Assembly (NCBI GenBank): GCA_965250245.1
Contig: OZ252296.1
Location: 5,270,001-5,334,000, forward strand
Source: JABDIP01 sp965250245
GTDB taxonomy: Bacteria > Pseudomonadota > Alphaproteobacteria > DSM-16000 > Inquilinaceae
Length of the DNA stretch: 64,000 nt
Direction: 5' to 3'
This document shows, piece after piece, positions 16,226 to 25,086 of the stretch (position 1 is its first letter; each line of letters begins with the position of its first letter). A program made the position numbers and the translations under genes. Under the pieces are notes generated by a model. The model was not told where the DNA came from. It saw only the letters and a list, made by a program, of their open reading frames with translations, and ran no database searches.

Positions 16226-16921
16226 CTACCGCAGGTTCTGGCTGAAGAATTCGGCGGTGCGGCTGTTTGCCTGGTCGGCGGCCGCCTGGTCGAAATGGGC
16301 CCCGCCGATGCGGGCGAAGGCGTGGTCGACGCCGGCATAGCTGTGCATCGTCGCCGGGTCCACGCTGCCCATGGAGGCGGCGATCTTCGACTGGGCTTCC
16401 GGCGGGCAGAACTGGTCCTTCTCGGCGATGTGCAGCATCAGCGGCTTGCCGATATTGCCGGCCTCGTCCAGCGCGGACTCGATGCCCACGCCGTAGTACC
16501 CGACCGAGCAATCGGCATCCGAGCGTGTGGCCATCAGATAGGCCAGCTTGCCGCCGAGGCAGAACCCGACGCTGCCGACCTTGCCGGCACAGCGCGGATG
16601 CTCGCGCAGGAAGGCGAGGGTGGCGATCAGGTCCTGGACACCGGCCGCCTCGTCAAATCCCTGATAGAGGGAGAAGGCCTGGTTCCATTCCTCCTCGCTC
16701 TGGTCGGTGATGTCGATGCCGGGCTCCTGCCGCCAGAACAGGTCGGGGCAGATGGCGACATAGCCCTGGGCGGCGTAGCCATCGCAGAGGTCGCGCATGA
16801 CCTTGTTGACGCCGAAGATCTCCTGGATCACCACGAGGCCCGGAGCGACCTCCTGATCCGGCAATGCCAGATATGCGGAAAAACTTCCCCCATCCGCGGC
16901 GTTGATGGTCACGCTCGACAT
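16226..16921 (-). CDS. Dienelactone hydrolase family protein
   Basis: 231 aa alpha/beta hydrolase of the carboxymethylenebutenolidase type. The EIFGVN block near residue 34 and the nucleophile elbow GFCLGGKLAYL with Cys instead of Ser are present; DHAF supplies the catalytic His near residue 200, and an Asp follows HIAEKD. True dienelactone hydrolases act in chlorocatechol breakdown, but no such pathway is nearby, so a general carboxylesterase role is as likely. Confidence 0.9.
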   Translation of the reverse strand: MSSVTINAADGGSFSAYLALPDQEVAPGLVVIQEIFGVNKVMRDLCDGYAAQGYVAICPDLFWRQEPGIDITDQSEEEWNQAFSLYQGFDEAAGVQDLIATLAFLREHPRCAGKVGSVGFCLGGKLAYLMATRSDADCSVGYYGVGIESALDEAGNIGKPLMLHIAEKDQFCPPEAQSKIAASMGSVDPATMHSYAGVDHAFARIGGAHFDQAAADQANSRTAEFFSQNLR

Positions 16922-16988
16922 CGAATTCCTCCCCAGCTGATCGATTGGCGGTGATGTGACGGGACGATAGCCGGGCAGATGGCGCTTG

Positions 16989-19025
16989 TCACTGAGCCGC
17001 GGCCGGCCGGACCGCGTCTTCCAGGGCTGCGCGAAGGGCCTCGGGATCGGTCACCGGCGGGCCGCAGGTCAAGCCGGAACAGACATAGGCGGTCGGCCGG
17101 TCGTCGACCGGTCCCTTGCCGGCCGCCGGATGTCCGGAGGGCAGGCGGGTATCCGGGTCGACAATGGTCAGGATCCGGTTCGGAAGCGAGAGATCCAGGA
17201 CCTGCCGGGCCAGGGCATCCGCGTCCGCGTCGCCACGCCGGCCGGAGATCACGATCTGCAGGGCGCCGCCGAGGAACTCCGCCGCGTTGACGAAGGTCGA
17301 CATGGGGAAGAAGTTGCGGCCGATCTCGCCGGCAAAGGCGGCGAGCAGCGCCTCGGCCTGCCGCAGATAGGTTTCTTCCCCGGTCAGGTAGAACAGCCGC
17401 CCCAGGACGGCGAGCATGGTGCCGTTGCCGGCGGGCACGGCGTTGTCGTGCACCGATTTGGTGCGGACGATCAGGTCCTCCGCGTCGTCGGCGGCGAAGA
17501 AATAGCCGCCGGCGCCGGCATCCCAGAACCGCAGGTCCAGTTCTTCGACCCAGCGTTTCGCCTGCTCCAGATATCCGGCCTCGCCGGTCGCCTCGAACAG
17601 GGTAAGGCCCGCCGCGGCCATATTGGCGTAATCGTCCAGCATCGCCAGGTTGCGGATTTTGCCGGCCCTGGCCGAATGGTGCAGCCGGCCATCGACGCTC
17701 ATCTCGTCGCGCACGAAGGAGAAGGCGGTCTCCGCCGCGGCGATCCAGGATGGTTCGGAGAAGACGGAGCCGGCCTCGGCAAGGGCGACGATCGCCAGAC
17801 CGTTCCAGTCCGCCAGCACCTTGTCGTCCCAGCCGGGCCGGATGCGTTTATCCCGTTCTTTCAACAGGATGGCCCGGCACTTGGCGAGGAAGGGCAGGTC
17901 TTCTGCCGTGATGTCCACGCCGCGCCGGCGGTTGAGGATGGTCTTGCCTTCCCAGTTTCCGGAGGGCGTCACGTCATAGGCGGCGCCGAAGCGCTTGGCG
18001 TCGTCACCGAGCAGGGCGCCGATCTCCTCGGCGGTCCAGACATAGAACTTGCCTTCCTCACCCTCGCTGTCGGCGTCCAGGGTCGCGGCGAACCCGCCGC
18101 CCTCGGAGATCATCTCCCGCAGGATCCAGTCGACCGTCTCCCGGATCCGGGTCTCGTAGAGCGGCTCGCGGGTGTGCTGCCAGACCAGGGTGAGCAGCGA
18201 GACGAGCTGGGCATTGTCGTAGAGCATCTTCTCGAAATGCGGCGCCAGCCATTCCGCGTCGACGGAATAGCGGGCGAAGCCGCCACCGAGGTGATCATAG
18301 ATGCCGCCCTGGCACATCGCGGTCAGGGTCGTGGTCACGGCCTGCCGGTAGGCCTCATTGCCGGTCCGGCGATAGGCGCGCCACAGCAGGGTGAAGATCG
18401 AGGGCTGGGGGAATTTCGGGGCGCCGCCCAGCCCGCCATGGACCGGATCGACCTCGCTCGCCAGGCGGTCGGCGATGCGGTCGAAGGCCTCGGGCGGAAT
18501 GGCATCGCCGCGGGCGTTGGCCGCCAGCTTGCCCAGCGCCTCCTGCAGCGCCCCAACATTCTTGGCGACCTTGTCCGGCTCGCGATGATAGGTCGCGCTG
18601 ATCCCACGCAGCACGTCGGGAAAGCCGGGCCGGCCGAACTTGGCGATCGGCGGAAAATAGGTGCCGCCCCAGAACGGCTCGCCCTCCGGCGTCAGGAACA
18701 TGGTCAGCGGCCAGCCGCCCTGCTGGCCGAGCAGGGCGAGGGCGGATTGGTAGATGGTGTCGAGGTCGGGGCGCTCTTCCCGGTCCACCTTGATGTTCAC
18801 ATAGAGTTCGTTCATCACCCCGGCGATATCCGGGTCTTCGAAGCTCTCATGGGCCATGACGTGGCACCAGTGGCAGGCAGCGTACCCGACCGACAGCAGG
18901 ATCGGCTTCTGCTCCGACTTGGCCAGCGCCAGCGCCTCCGCGCCCCAGGGGTGCCAGTCGACCGGGTTGTCGGCATGCTGCAGCAGGTAGGGGCTGGTCT
19001 CGCGGGACAGCCTGTTGGGTGCCAT
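16989..19025 (-). CDS. Thioredoxin-fold DUF255 protein (YyaL/spermatogenesis-associated 20 family)
   Basis: 678 aa. The N-terminal ~180 residues are a thioredoxin-like domain with the motif AACHWCHVM and the block PYLLQHADNPVDWHPWG. The remaining ~500 residues form an (alpha/alpha)6 barrel-like domain (GGFARYSVDAEWLAPHFEKML, LLDDYANMAAAGL) related to glycan epimerases. The function of this widespread family is not established; redox control or sugar modification has been proposed. The ATG at 19025 (MAPNRLSRE) matches the family start. Confidence 0.92.
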   Translation of the reverse strand: MAPNRLSRETSPYLLQHADNPVDWHPWGAEALALAKSEQKPILLSVGYAACHWCHVMAHESFEDPDIAGVMNELYVNIKVDREERPDLDTIYQSALALLGQQGGWPLTMFLTPEGEPFWGGTYFPPIAKFGRPGFPDVLRGISATYHREPDKVAKNVGALQEALGKLAANARGDAIPPEAFDRIADRLASEVDPVHGGLGGAPKFPQPSIFTLLWRAYRRTGNEAYRQAVTTTLTAMCQGGIYDHLGGGFARYSVDAEWLAPHFEKMLYDNAQLVSLLTLVWQHTREPLYETRIRETVDWILREMISEGGGFAATLDADSEGEEGKFYVWTAEEIGALLGDDAKRFGAAYDVTPSGNWEGKTILNRRRGVDITAEDLPFLAKCRAILLKERDKRIRPGWDDKVLADWNGLAIVALAEAGSVFSEPSWIAAAETAFSFVRDEMSVDGRLHHSARAGKIRNLAMLDDYANMAAAGLTLFEATGEAGYLEQAKRWVEELDLRFWDAGAGGYFFAADDAEDLIVRTKSVHDNAVPAGNGTMLAVLGRLFYLTGEETYLRQAEALLAAFAGEIGRNFFPMSTFVNAAEFLGGALQIVISGRRGDADADALARQVLDLSLPNRILTIVDPDTRLPSGHPAAGKGPVDDRPTAYVCSGLTCGPPVTDPEALRAALEDAVRPAAAQ

Positions 19026-19131
19026 GGGATGTCCTGGGGTTCCGGGCGCGCCGCTATGGTGCACCGCTCTAGGCGGCTATAGTGCGAACCCGGTCCGCCC
19101 GTGCAACCCCAAAGAACCAGTGGTTTTTGCC

Positions 19132-19392
19132 ATGAAGATCAAGATCGACATCGATTGCACGCCCGACGAGGCGCGGACATTCCTCGGTCTGCCCGACGTG
19201 AAGCCGATGCAGGAGGCGCTGATCGCCCAGCTTCAGGAGCGCATGGCGGCGAACCTGGCCGCGATGGACCCGGAGACGATGATCAAGACCTGGATGCCGA
19301 TGGGTCTGCAGGGCCTCGAGCAGATGCAGAAGGCCTTCTGGTCGCAATTGTCCGCGGCGACGAAACCGCCGGGTGGCAAGGACAAATCCTGA
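19132..19392 (+). CDS. Small conserved protein of the DUF6489 type
   Basis: 86 aa, no membrane segment. It starts MKIKIDIDCTPDEAR with DVKPMQEALIAQLQERM next, a Met-rich amphipathic middle, and a Pro/Lys-rich tail. Small proteins of this pattern are found just upstream of mnmE in many alphaproteobacteria, and the stop is 11 bases from mnmE here. The similar arrangement next to phasin-like genes elsewhere hints at an amphipathic, polymer-associated role, but none is shown. Confidence 0.75.
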   Translation: MKIKIDIDCTPDEARTFLGLPDVKPMQEALIAQLQERMAANLAAMDPETMIKTWMPMGLQGLEQMQKAFWSQLSAATKPPGGKDKS

Positions 19393-19403
19393 CTGGACCG
19401 GCC

Positions 19404-20729
19404 ATGCGCCGAACCATCTTCGCCCTGGCCACGCCGCCCGGTCGTGGCGCCATCGCGATTGTCCGCATGTCCGGTCCGTCGGCGGGAAAGGCGTTGGCGG
19501 CCCTGGCCGGCGATATGCCGGAGCCGCGACAAGCGGCCCTGCGCACCTTGCGCGATCCGCACGATGGTGGCGCGATGGATCAGGGTCTCGTGCTCTGGTT
19601 TCCCGGCCCGGACAGCGTCACCGGCGAGGATGTGGCGGAGCTGCATCTCCATGGCGGTGTCGCTGTGTCGGCCAGTGTGGTGGAGGCTCTGTCAGCCATG
19701 CCGGACCTGCGGCCGGCGGAGCCGGGTGAGTTCACCCGCCGCGCCTTCGAGGCCGGCAAGCTGGACCTGACGGAGGCGGAGGCGGTCGCCGACCTGGTGG
19801 CGGCGGAGACCCGAAGCCAGCAGGCCCAGGCCCTGCGTCAGATGCAGGGCGAGCTGGGTCGCCTCTATGATGGTTGGCGGGAGCGGCTGGTCCGGAGCCT
19901 GGCACATCTGGAGGCCGCCCTCGATTTCCCGGACGAAGACCTGCCCGACGACCTGGTTTCCGGTCTCGCACCGGACATGGCCGGGCTCGCGGCGGAGATC
20001 GCGGCCCATCTCGACGATGGCCGGCGCGGGGAACGGCTTCGGGCCGGCGTCCAGGTCGCCATCCTGGGCGCGCCGAACGTCGGAAAGTCCAGCCTGCTCA
20101 ATGCGCTGGCCCGGCGCGACGCGGCGATCGTGTCGGAGCGGGCGGGAACGACCCGGGATGTCATCGAGGTCCATCTGGACCTCGGCGGCCTGCCGGTCAT
20201 CCTGTCGGATACCGCCGGGCTGCGGGAGGCGGGCGACGCCATCGAGGAGGAGGGGGTGCGCCGGGCCCGGCAGCGGGCGAAAATTGCGGATTTGAAGCTC
20301 ATCGTAATAGACGCGTCGGACGATCCCGACCCGGCGGTCGTGGCGATGATCGATGCCGACAGCGTCGTCGCCCGGAACAAGATGGATCTCATTGCGAACG
20401 ACGACGCGCCCGGTTCGGTCGCGGGGATCGAGGCCCAGCCGATTTCCGTGAAGACCGGGCAAGGCCTCGCCGCGTTGGAATCGGCACTGGGGCGGGCCGT
20501 GGCGGCCCGGTTTTCGGCCTCGGCCGCACCGGCCCTGACCCGCTCGCGCCACCGGACTGCCCTGGAGGATTGTCGGAATTGCCTTGAGCGAGCGTCCACG
20601 GCCAGGGACGCGGAGCTGGCTGCCGAAGATGTTCGGCTGGCGGTGCGCGCCCTCGGTCGGGTCACCGGCCGGGTCGACGTCGAGGACCTTCTGGACGTGA
20701 TCTTCCGGGACTTCTGCATCGGGAAATGA
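19404..20729 (+). CDS. mnmE: tRNA uridine-5-carboxymethylaminomethyl modification GTPase MnmE
   Basis: 441 aa. The N-terminal folate-binding domain begins TIFALATPPGRGAIAIVRMSG; the central G-domain has GAPNVGKSSLLNAL, DTAGLRE and NKMDL; the C-terminus ends with CIGK, carrying the invariant Cys. With MnmG it modifies the wobble uridine of several tRNAs. Separated from mnmG by ~96 bases that contain a parS palindrome. Confidence 0.97.
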   Translation: MRRTIFALATPPGRGAIAIVRMSGPSAGKALAALAGDMPEPRQAALRTLRDPHDGGAMDQGLVLWFPGPDSVTGEDVAELHLHGGVAVSASVVEALSAMPDLRPAEPGEFTRRAFEAGKLDLTEAEAVADLVAAETRSQQAQALRQMQGELGRLYDGWRERLVRSLAHLEAALDFPDEDLPDDLVSGLAPDMAGLAAEIAAHLDDGRRGERLRAGVQVAILGAPNVGKSSLLNALARRDAAIVSERAGTTRDVIEVHLDLGGLPVILSDTAGLREAGDAIEEEGVRRARQRAKIADLKLIVIDASDDPDPAVVAMIDADSVVARNKMDLIANDDAPGSVAGIEAQPISVKTGQGLAALESALGRAVAARFSASAAPALTRSRHRTALEDCRNCLERASTARDAELAAEDVRLAVRALGRVTGRVDVEDLLDVIFRDFCIGK

Positions 20730-20753
20730 ATTCGGCCAGCTGGGCGGTGCCGG

Positions 20754-20769
20754 TGTTTCACGTGAAACA
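20754..20769. promoter_or_regulatory. parS: parS centromere site 1 (perfect)
   Basis: TGTTTCACGTGAAACA, a perfect match to the bacterial parS consensus bound by ParB. It lies between mnmE and mnmG, about 10 kb from the putative origin and 3.4 kb from parB. Confidence 0.95.
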
Positions 20770-20825
20770 TCCCGGGTCGTGTTCGGCCTTTGACTTTGCT
20801 CTTCCGCATTCCTAGGGTCCCGGCC

Positions 20826-22703
20826 ATGAGCAGGGCTGACGCACAATACGACGTGGTGGTGGTCGGTGGCGGCCATGCCGGATGCGAAGCGGCCGCCGCC
20901 GCGGCGCGGGCCGGTGCGGCAACGCTGCTGGTCACCCATGACCCGGCCAAGATCGGGGAGATGTCCTGCAATCCGGCGATCGGAGGGCTGGGCAAGGGCC
21001 ATCTGGTGCGCGAGATCGATGCGCTGGACGGACTGATGGCCCGCGCCATCGACCGCGCCGGCATCCAGTTCCGCATCCTGAACCGCAGCAAGGGTCCCGC
21101 GGTGCGGGGGCCGCGCGCCCAGGCCGACCGCGCGCTCTACCGGGCGGCCATGCAGGCGCTGATGCGGGAACAGGCCGGCCTCGAGATCCGGGCCGGGTCG
21201 GTGGACGATCTCCTGCGGCAGCCCGATGGGCGGGTCCGTGGCGTGGTCCTCGGCACCGGTGAGACTGTACGCAGTGGCGCCGTCGTCCTGACCACCGGAA
21301 CCTTCCTGAAGGGCCTGATCCATATCGGCGAGGAGCGAATCCCGGCCGGGCGGATCGGCGAGGCGCCGGCGGTCGCGTTGGCCGATTCGCTCCATGGCGC
21401 AGGCCTGCGCATGGGTCGTCTGAAGACCGGCACGCCGCCACGGCTCGATGGCGACACCATCGACTGGTCGAGTCTGGAGGTCCAGCCGGGCGATGATCCG
21501 CCGCCGCCGTTCTCGTACATGACCGATCGGATCACGACACCGCAGATCGATTGCCACATCACCTACACGAACGCGGCGACCCACCAGGTGATCACCGACA
21601 ATCTGGGCCGCTCGCCCATGTATAGCGGCCAGATCGAGAGCACCGGCCCGCGCTACTGCCCGTCGATCGAGGACAAGGTGGTGCGTTTCGCCGACAAGGC
21701 CCGGCACCAGATCTTCCTGGAGCCGGAGGGGCTGGACGACCGGACCGTCTATCCGAACGGCATCTCCACAGCACTTCCGGAGTCGGTCCAGCGGGCGATG
21801 CTGGCGACGATCCCGGGCCTGGAGCGGGCGCGGGTCATCCGGCCCGGCTATGCCATCGAGTATGATTACGTCGATCCGCGCGAGTTGACGGCGGCGCTGG
21901 AAGTGCGGGCCATGCCCGGGCTGTTCCTGGCCGGCCAGATCAACGGCACCACCGGCTATGAGGAGGCGGCGGCCCAGGGGCTGATGGCCGGCACCAACGC
22001 CGCCCTGGCAATTGGCGGCCGTGACGCCTTCGTGCTGGACCGGGCGGACGCCTATATCGGTGTGATGGTCGACGACTTGATCGGGCGCGGCACCAGCGAG
22101 CCGTATCGCATGTTCACCTCCCGGGCCGAATACCGGCTGCTGCTGCGTGCCGACAATGCCGATCTGCGGCTGACGGAGAAGGGCAGGGCGGTCGGCATCG
22201 TCGGGGCTGAACGGGCCAAGGCGTTTGCCGAAAAGGCGGCGGAGCTGGTGGCGGTCAGACAGAGAGTGTCCGAACTGTCCGTGACCCCGCCGGAGGCCGC
22301 GCATCACGGTCTGCCGGCCAGTCGGGACGGCGCGCGCCGATCGGCGGCGGACCTGCTTCGCTATCCGGATGTGACCTGGGCGCGCCTGACGGCGTGCTGG
22401 CCGGAACTGGCGGCGGTGTCGCCCGCGGTGGCCGAGCAGATCGGGATCGACGCCCTGTATGCCGGCTATGTGGAGCGGCAGGAAGCGGACATTCGGGCCT
22501 TCCGCAAGGACGAAGGCCTGGTCCTTCCCGATGTGCTCGACTACGGCGCCGTCGGCGGATTGTCGAACGAGGTCCGTCAGAAGCTGGCAACCGCCCGGCC
22601 CGCGACTCTCGGCGCGGCGGCCCGGATCTCCGGCGTCACGCCGGCCGCCCTGGTCGCGCTCCTGCGTCATGTCCGCCGCCGGGAGGAGCGGATCAGCGCG
22701 TGA
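20826..22703 (+). CDS. mnmG: tRNA modification enzyme MnmG (GidA)
   Basis: 625 aa FAD-dependent partner of MnmE. The N-terminal Rossmann motif DVVVVGGGHAGCEAA starts at about residue 8; the family blocks IGGLGKGHLVREIDALDG and GRLKTGTPPR and the FAD block GLFLAGQINGTTGYEEAAAQG are all intact, as is FTSRAEYRLLLRADNAD. The ATG at 20826 is preferred over an upstream start because the first conserved strand follows at once. The stop overlaps the rsmG GTG start. Confidence 0.97.
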   Translation: MSRADAQYDVVVVGGGHAGCEAAAAAARAGAATLLVTHDPAKIGEMSCNPAIGGLGKGHLVREIDALDGLMARAIDRAGIQFRILNRSKGPAVRGPRAQADRALYRAAMQALMREQAGLEIRAGSVDDLLRQPDGRVRGVVLGTGETVRSGAVVLTTGTFLKGLIHIGEERIPAGRIGEAPAVALADSLHGAGLRMGRLKTGTPPRLDGDTIDWSSLEVQPGDDPPPPFSYMTDRITTPQIDCHITYTNAATHQVITDNLGRSPMYSGQIESTGPRYCPSIEDKVVRFADKARHQIFLEPEGLDDRTVYPNGISTALPESVQRAMLATIPGLERARVIRPGYAIEYDYVDPRELTAALEVRAMPGLFLAGQINGTTGYEEAAAQGLMAGTNAALAIGGRDAFVLDRADAYIGVMVDDLIGRGTSEPYRMFTSRAEYRLLLRADNADLRLTEKGRAVGIVGAERAKAFAEKAAELVAVRQRVSELSVTPPEAAHHGLPASRDGARRSAADLLRYPDVTWARLTACWPELAAVSPAVAEQIGIDALYAGYVERQEADIRAFRKDEGLVLPDVLDYGAVGGLSNEVRQKLATARPATLGAAARISGVTPAALVALLRHVRRREERISA

Positions 22704-23320
22704 GCCCGACGGCCCTGGACCTGGAGGGCTTTCGCGAGCAGACCGGTGTTTCACGTGAAACGCTCGACCGGCTCCGGATTTACGAGACGCTGCTCCGCAA
22801 ATGGCAGCGGCGGATCAACCTGGTCGGCCGATCGACCCTCGATGATCTCTGGCGCCGACACATGCTGGATTCGGCCCAGCTGCTACCACTGCTGCCCGAC
22901 GGCGCGCGATGCCTCGTCGACCTGGGCAGCGGTGCCGGGTTTCCGGGCCTGGTCCTCGCCATCCTCGGCGTGCCGGAAGTCCACCTGATCGAGAGCGACA
23001 GCCGCAAGGCCGCTTTTCTCCGAGAAGTTTCACGTGAAACATCGACGCCGACCCAGATCCATGTCGCGCGGATCGAAGATGTCCGGCCATTTGTCGCGGA
23101 TGTGGTCACGGCCCGGGCGCTCGCGCCCCTGGCAAAACTGCTCGATCTGGCGGCGCCGTTTGCCGACCAGAAGACGGTGATGCTGTTCCCGAAGGGACAA
23201 GATGTAGATAGGGAATTGACCGAATCTACTAAACATACGACTATGCACCCCGAATTCGTGCCCAGCCGCGCGCATGAGTCCGGCATCATCATCAGACTGA
23301 CAGGGACCAGACGTGTCTGA
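22700..23320 (+). CDS. rsmG: 16S rRNA (guanine527-N7)-methyltransferase RsmG (GidB)
   Basis: 206 aa SAM-dependent methyltransferase. The SAM motif VDLGSGAGFPGLVLA lies near residues 73-87, and the early block LLRKWQRRINLVG is typical. GTG start within the mnmG stop (GTGA overlap); the 3' end overlaps parA by eight bases. Unusually, two parS palindromes are embedded in the coding sequence, both translated as VSRET. Confidence 0.96.
   Translation: MSPTALDLEGFREQTGVSRETLDRLRIYETLLRKWQRRINLVGRSTLDDLWRRHMLDSAQLLPLLPDGARCLVDLGSGAGFPGLVLAILGVPEVHLIESDSRKAAFLREVSRETSTPTQIHVARIEDVRPFVADVVTARALAPLAKLLDLAAPFADQKTVMLFPKGQDVDRELTESTKHTTMHPEFVPSRAHESGIIIRLTGTRRV
22747..22762. promoter_or_regulatory. parS: parS centromere site 2 (one mismatch), inside rsmG
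   Basis: TGTTTCACGTGAAACG; 15 of 16 match the parS consensus, with the full 14-base inner palindrome intact. Confidence 0.9.
23026..23041. promoter_or_regulatory. parS: parS centromere site 3 (one mismatch), inside rsmG
   Basis: AGTTTCACGTGAAACA; 15 of 16 match the consensus, with the inner palindrome intact. It lies 279 bases from site 2, so the two could nucleate one ParB complex. Confidence 0.9.
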
Positions 23321-24143
23321 CTTTTTCACGCTCTCAGGCAGGACAGAGTCCGGGACACCCCCAGCGCGGCAGACCCGGATCATCGCGATCGCCAATCAGA
23401 AGGGCGGGGTTGGCAAGACCACCACGGCGATCAATCTCGGAACCGCGTTGGCGGCGGTCAACAAACAGGTGCTGGTGATCGACCTGGATCCCCAGGGCAA
23501 TGCCAGCACCGGCCTCGCCATTCCGCAGGCCCGGAGGGGCATCGGCTCCTACCAGGTGATCTTCGGCGAGGCGACGGTGGCCCAGGCGGCCGTCGAATCG
23601 CAGATCCCGCGGCTGTCGGTGATCCCCTCCACCGTGCATCTCTCTGGCGCGGAGATCGAGCTGGTGGGCACCCATCGCCGGGAATTCCGGCTGCGCGAGG
23701 CTATCCGGGACATCACCGGCTACGATTACGTGCTGATCGATTGCCCGCCGGCACTGGGGCTGCTCACCCTGAACGCCCTGACGGCCGCCCACGCGGTCCT
23801 GGTCCCGCTGCAGTGCGAATTCTACGCGCTGGAGGGGCTGAGCCACCTGATGACCACCATCGAGCGGGTGCGGCGGGCCTTCAATCCCAGCCTGGAGATC
23901 CAGGGCGTCGTGCTGACCATGTTCGACCGGCGCAACAACCTCTCCGACATGGTGGCGGAGGATGTGCGCAGCCATCTTGGCGGGCGGGTCTACGAGACGG
24001 TGATTCCGCGCAATGTCCGCGTCTCCGAGGCGCCATCCCACGGCAAGCCGGTGCTGCTCTACGACATCAACTGCGCCGGGTCGCAGGCCTATATGCATCT
24101 CGCTGGCGAGGTCCTGCGCCGTGAACGGAGACATGCGGCGTGA
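23313..24143 (+). CDS. parA: Chromosome-partitioning ATPase ParA
   Basis: 276 aa ParA/Soj ATPase. The deviant Walker A IANQKGGVGKTTTAINLG begins near residue 27, then VIDLDPQGNAST and a Walker B VLIDCPPALGLLTLNAL. It moves ParB-parS complexes and so segregates the origin. The start is a GTG just inside the rsmG 3' end; the ~20 residues before the Walker strand are not conserved. Confidence 0.97.
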   Translation: MSDFFTLSGRTESGTPPARQTRIIAIANQKGGVGKTTTAINLGTALAAVNKQVLVIDLDPQGNASTGLAIPQARRGIGSYQVIFGEATVAQAAVESQIPRLSVIPSTVHLSGAEIELVGTHRREFRLREAIRDITGYDYVLIDCPPALGLLTLNALTAAHAVLVPLQCEFYALEGLSHLMTTIERVRRAFNPSLEIQGVVLTMFDRRNNLSDMVAEDVRSHLGGRVYETVIPRNVRVSEAPSHGKPVLLYDINCAGSQAYMHLAGEVLRRERRHAA

Positions 24144-25069
24144 TGATCGACCAGGGCTCCGACGAGAACGTAGGCGGAAAGCGGCGCACCAATCTCGGCC
24201 GCGGGCTCGACGCGCTGTTTGGTGAGGATGAGGCGACATTCGATCCGGGCGGACGCGAGCGCGCCGGGCGCAGCCTTCCGGTCGAGCTGATCCGGCCCAA
24301 TCCGAAGCAGCCGCGCCGGCGGTTCGCCGATGAGGACCTCAACGATCTGGTGGCCTCGGTCCGGGAACAGGGCGTGCTGCAGCCGATCCTGGTGCGGCCG
24401 TCGCCCAAGCTGCCCGACCTGTTCGAGATCGTCGCCGGCGAGCGGCGTTGGCGCGCGGCCCAGCGGGCGCAACTGCACGAAGTCCCGGTCGTGGTGCGCG
24501 ATCTGGACGATTCCGCCGCGCTGCAGATCGCCATTATCGAGAACATCCAGCGGGAAAGCCTGACCCCGATGGAGGAGGCGGACGGCTATCGCCGCCTGCA
24601 GCAGGATTTCGGCCATACCCAGGAGCAGATCGGCCAGGTGGTCGGCAAGAGCCGGAGCCACATCGCCAATACCCTGCGCCTGCTGGAATTGCCGGAGCCG
24701 GTCCGGGACCTGGTCGATGACGGCACGTTGAGCGCCGGCCATGCGCGGGCGCTGCTGGCCTGTCCGGACCCTGCGGCGGCGGCCAGGACCGTCGTGTCGC
24801 GCGGCCTGAACGTGCGCCAGACCGAGAAGCTGGCCCGCGAAGGCGGCGCCGGCAGCCGGCGGGGCAGCGGCTCCGCGGCCGAACGAGCCTCGGGCAAGGA
24901 CGCCGATCTGAAGGCGCTTGAGCAGCAGATGTCCGATCGGCTCGGGCTTCGCGTGGCGATCGACCCGGCAAAAGACGGACGAGCCGGGGCGGTGACCATC
25001 CGCTACCAGTCGCTCGAGCAGTTTGACGATCTGCTCCGGCGGCTTGGGCTCGGCCGGGATCAACACTAG
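24143..25069 (+). CDS. parB: Chromosome-partitioning protein ParB
   Basis: About 308 aa. N-terminal NLGRGLDALFGE, the ParA-activating type of leader; CTP-binding ParB/Srx fold with NPKQPRRRF and GERRWRAAQRA; central helix-turn-helix (IGQVVGKSRSHIANTLRLLELP); C-terminal dimerisation segment. It binds the three parS sites upstream and spreads as a CTP clamp. ATG at 24143 in a TGATG junction with parA; a GTG one codon upstream is an equal alternative. Confidence 0.97.
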   Translation: MIDQGSDENVGGKRRTNLGRGLDALFGEDEATFDPGGRERAGRSLPVELIRPNPKQPRRRFADEDLNDLVASVREQGVLQPILVRPSPKLPDLFEIVAGERRWRAAQRAQLHEVPVVVRDLDDSAALQIAIIENIQRESLTPMEEADGYRRLQQDFGHTQEQIGQVVGKSRSHIANTLRLLELPEPVRDLVDDGTLSAGHARALLACPDPAAAARTVVSRGLNVRQTEKLAREGGAGSRRGSGSAAERASGKDADLKALEQQMSDRLGLRVAIDPAKDGRAGAVTIRYQSLEQFDDLLRRLGLGRDQH

Positions 25070-25086
25070 ACCCTGGATTTTGCGCT

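Noticed and set aside
16986..19082. A 698-codon plus-strand open frame opposite the DUF255 gene
   Set aside because: Shadow of the real gene, which has conserved CHWCH and barrel motifs.
19692..22754. A 1020-codon open frame on the minus strand opposite mnmE and mnmG
   Set aside because: It is a shadow of two well-conserved genes in high-GC DNA; its translation is Arg/Gly/His-rich without any domain.
22747..23041. The paired parS-like palindromes in rsmG as a possible transposon end pair
   Set aside because: They match the ParB-site consensus, lie beside parAB and keep the rsmG reading frame intact, so a centromere role explains them.
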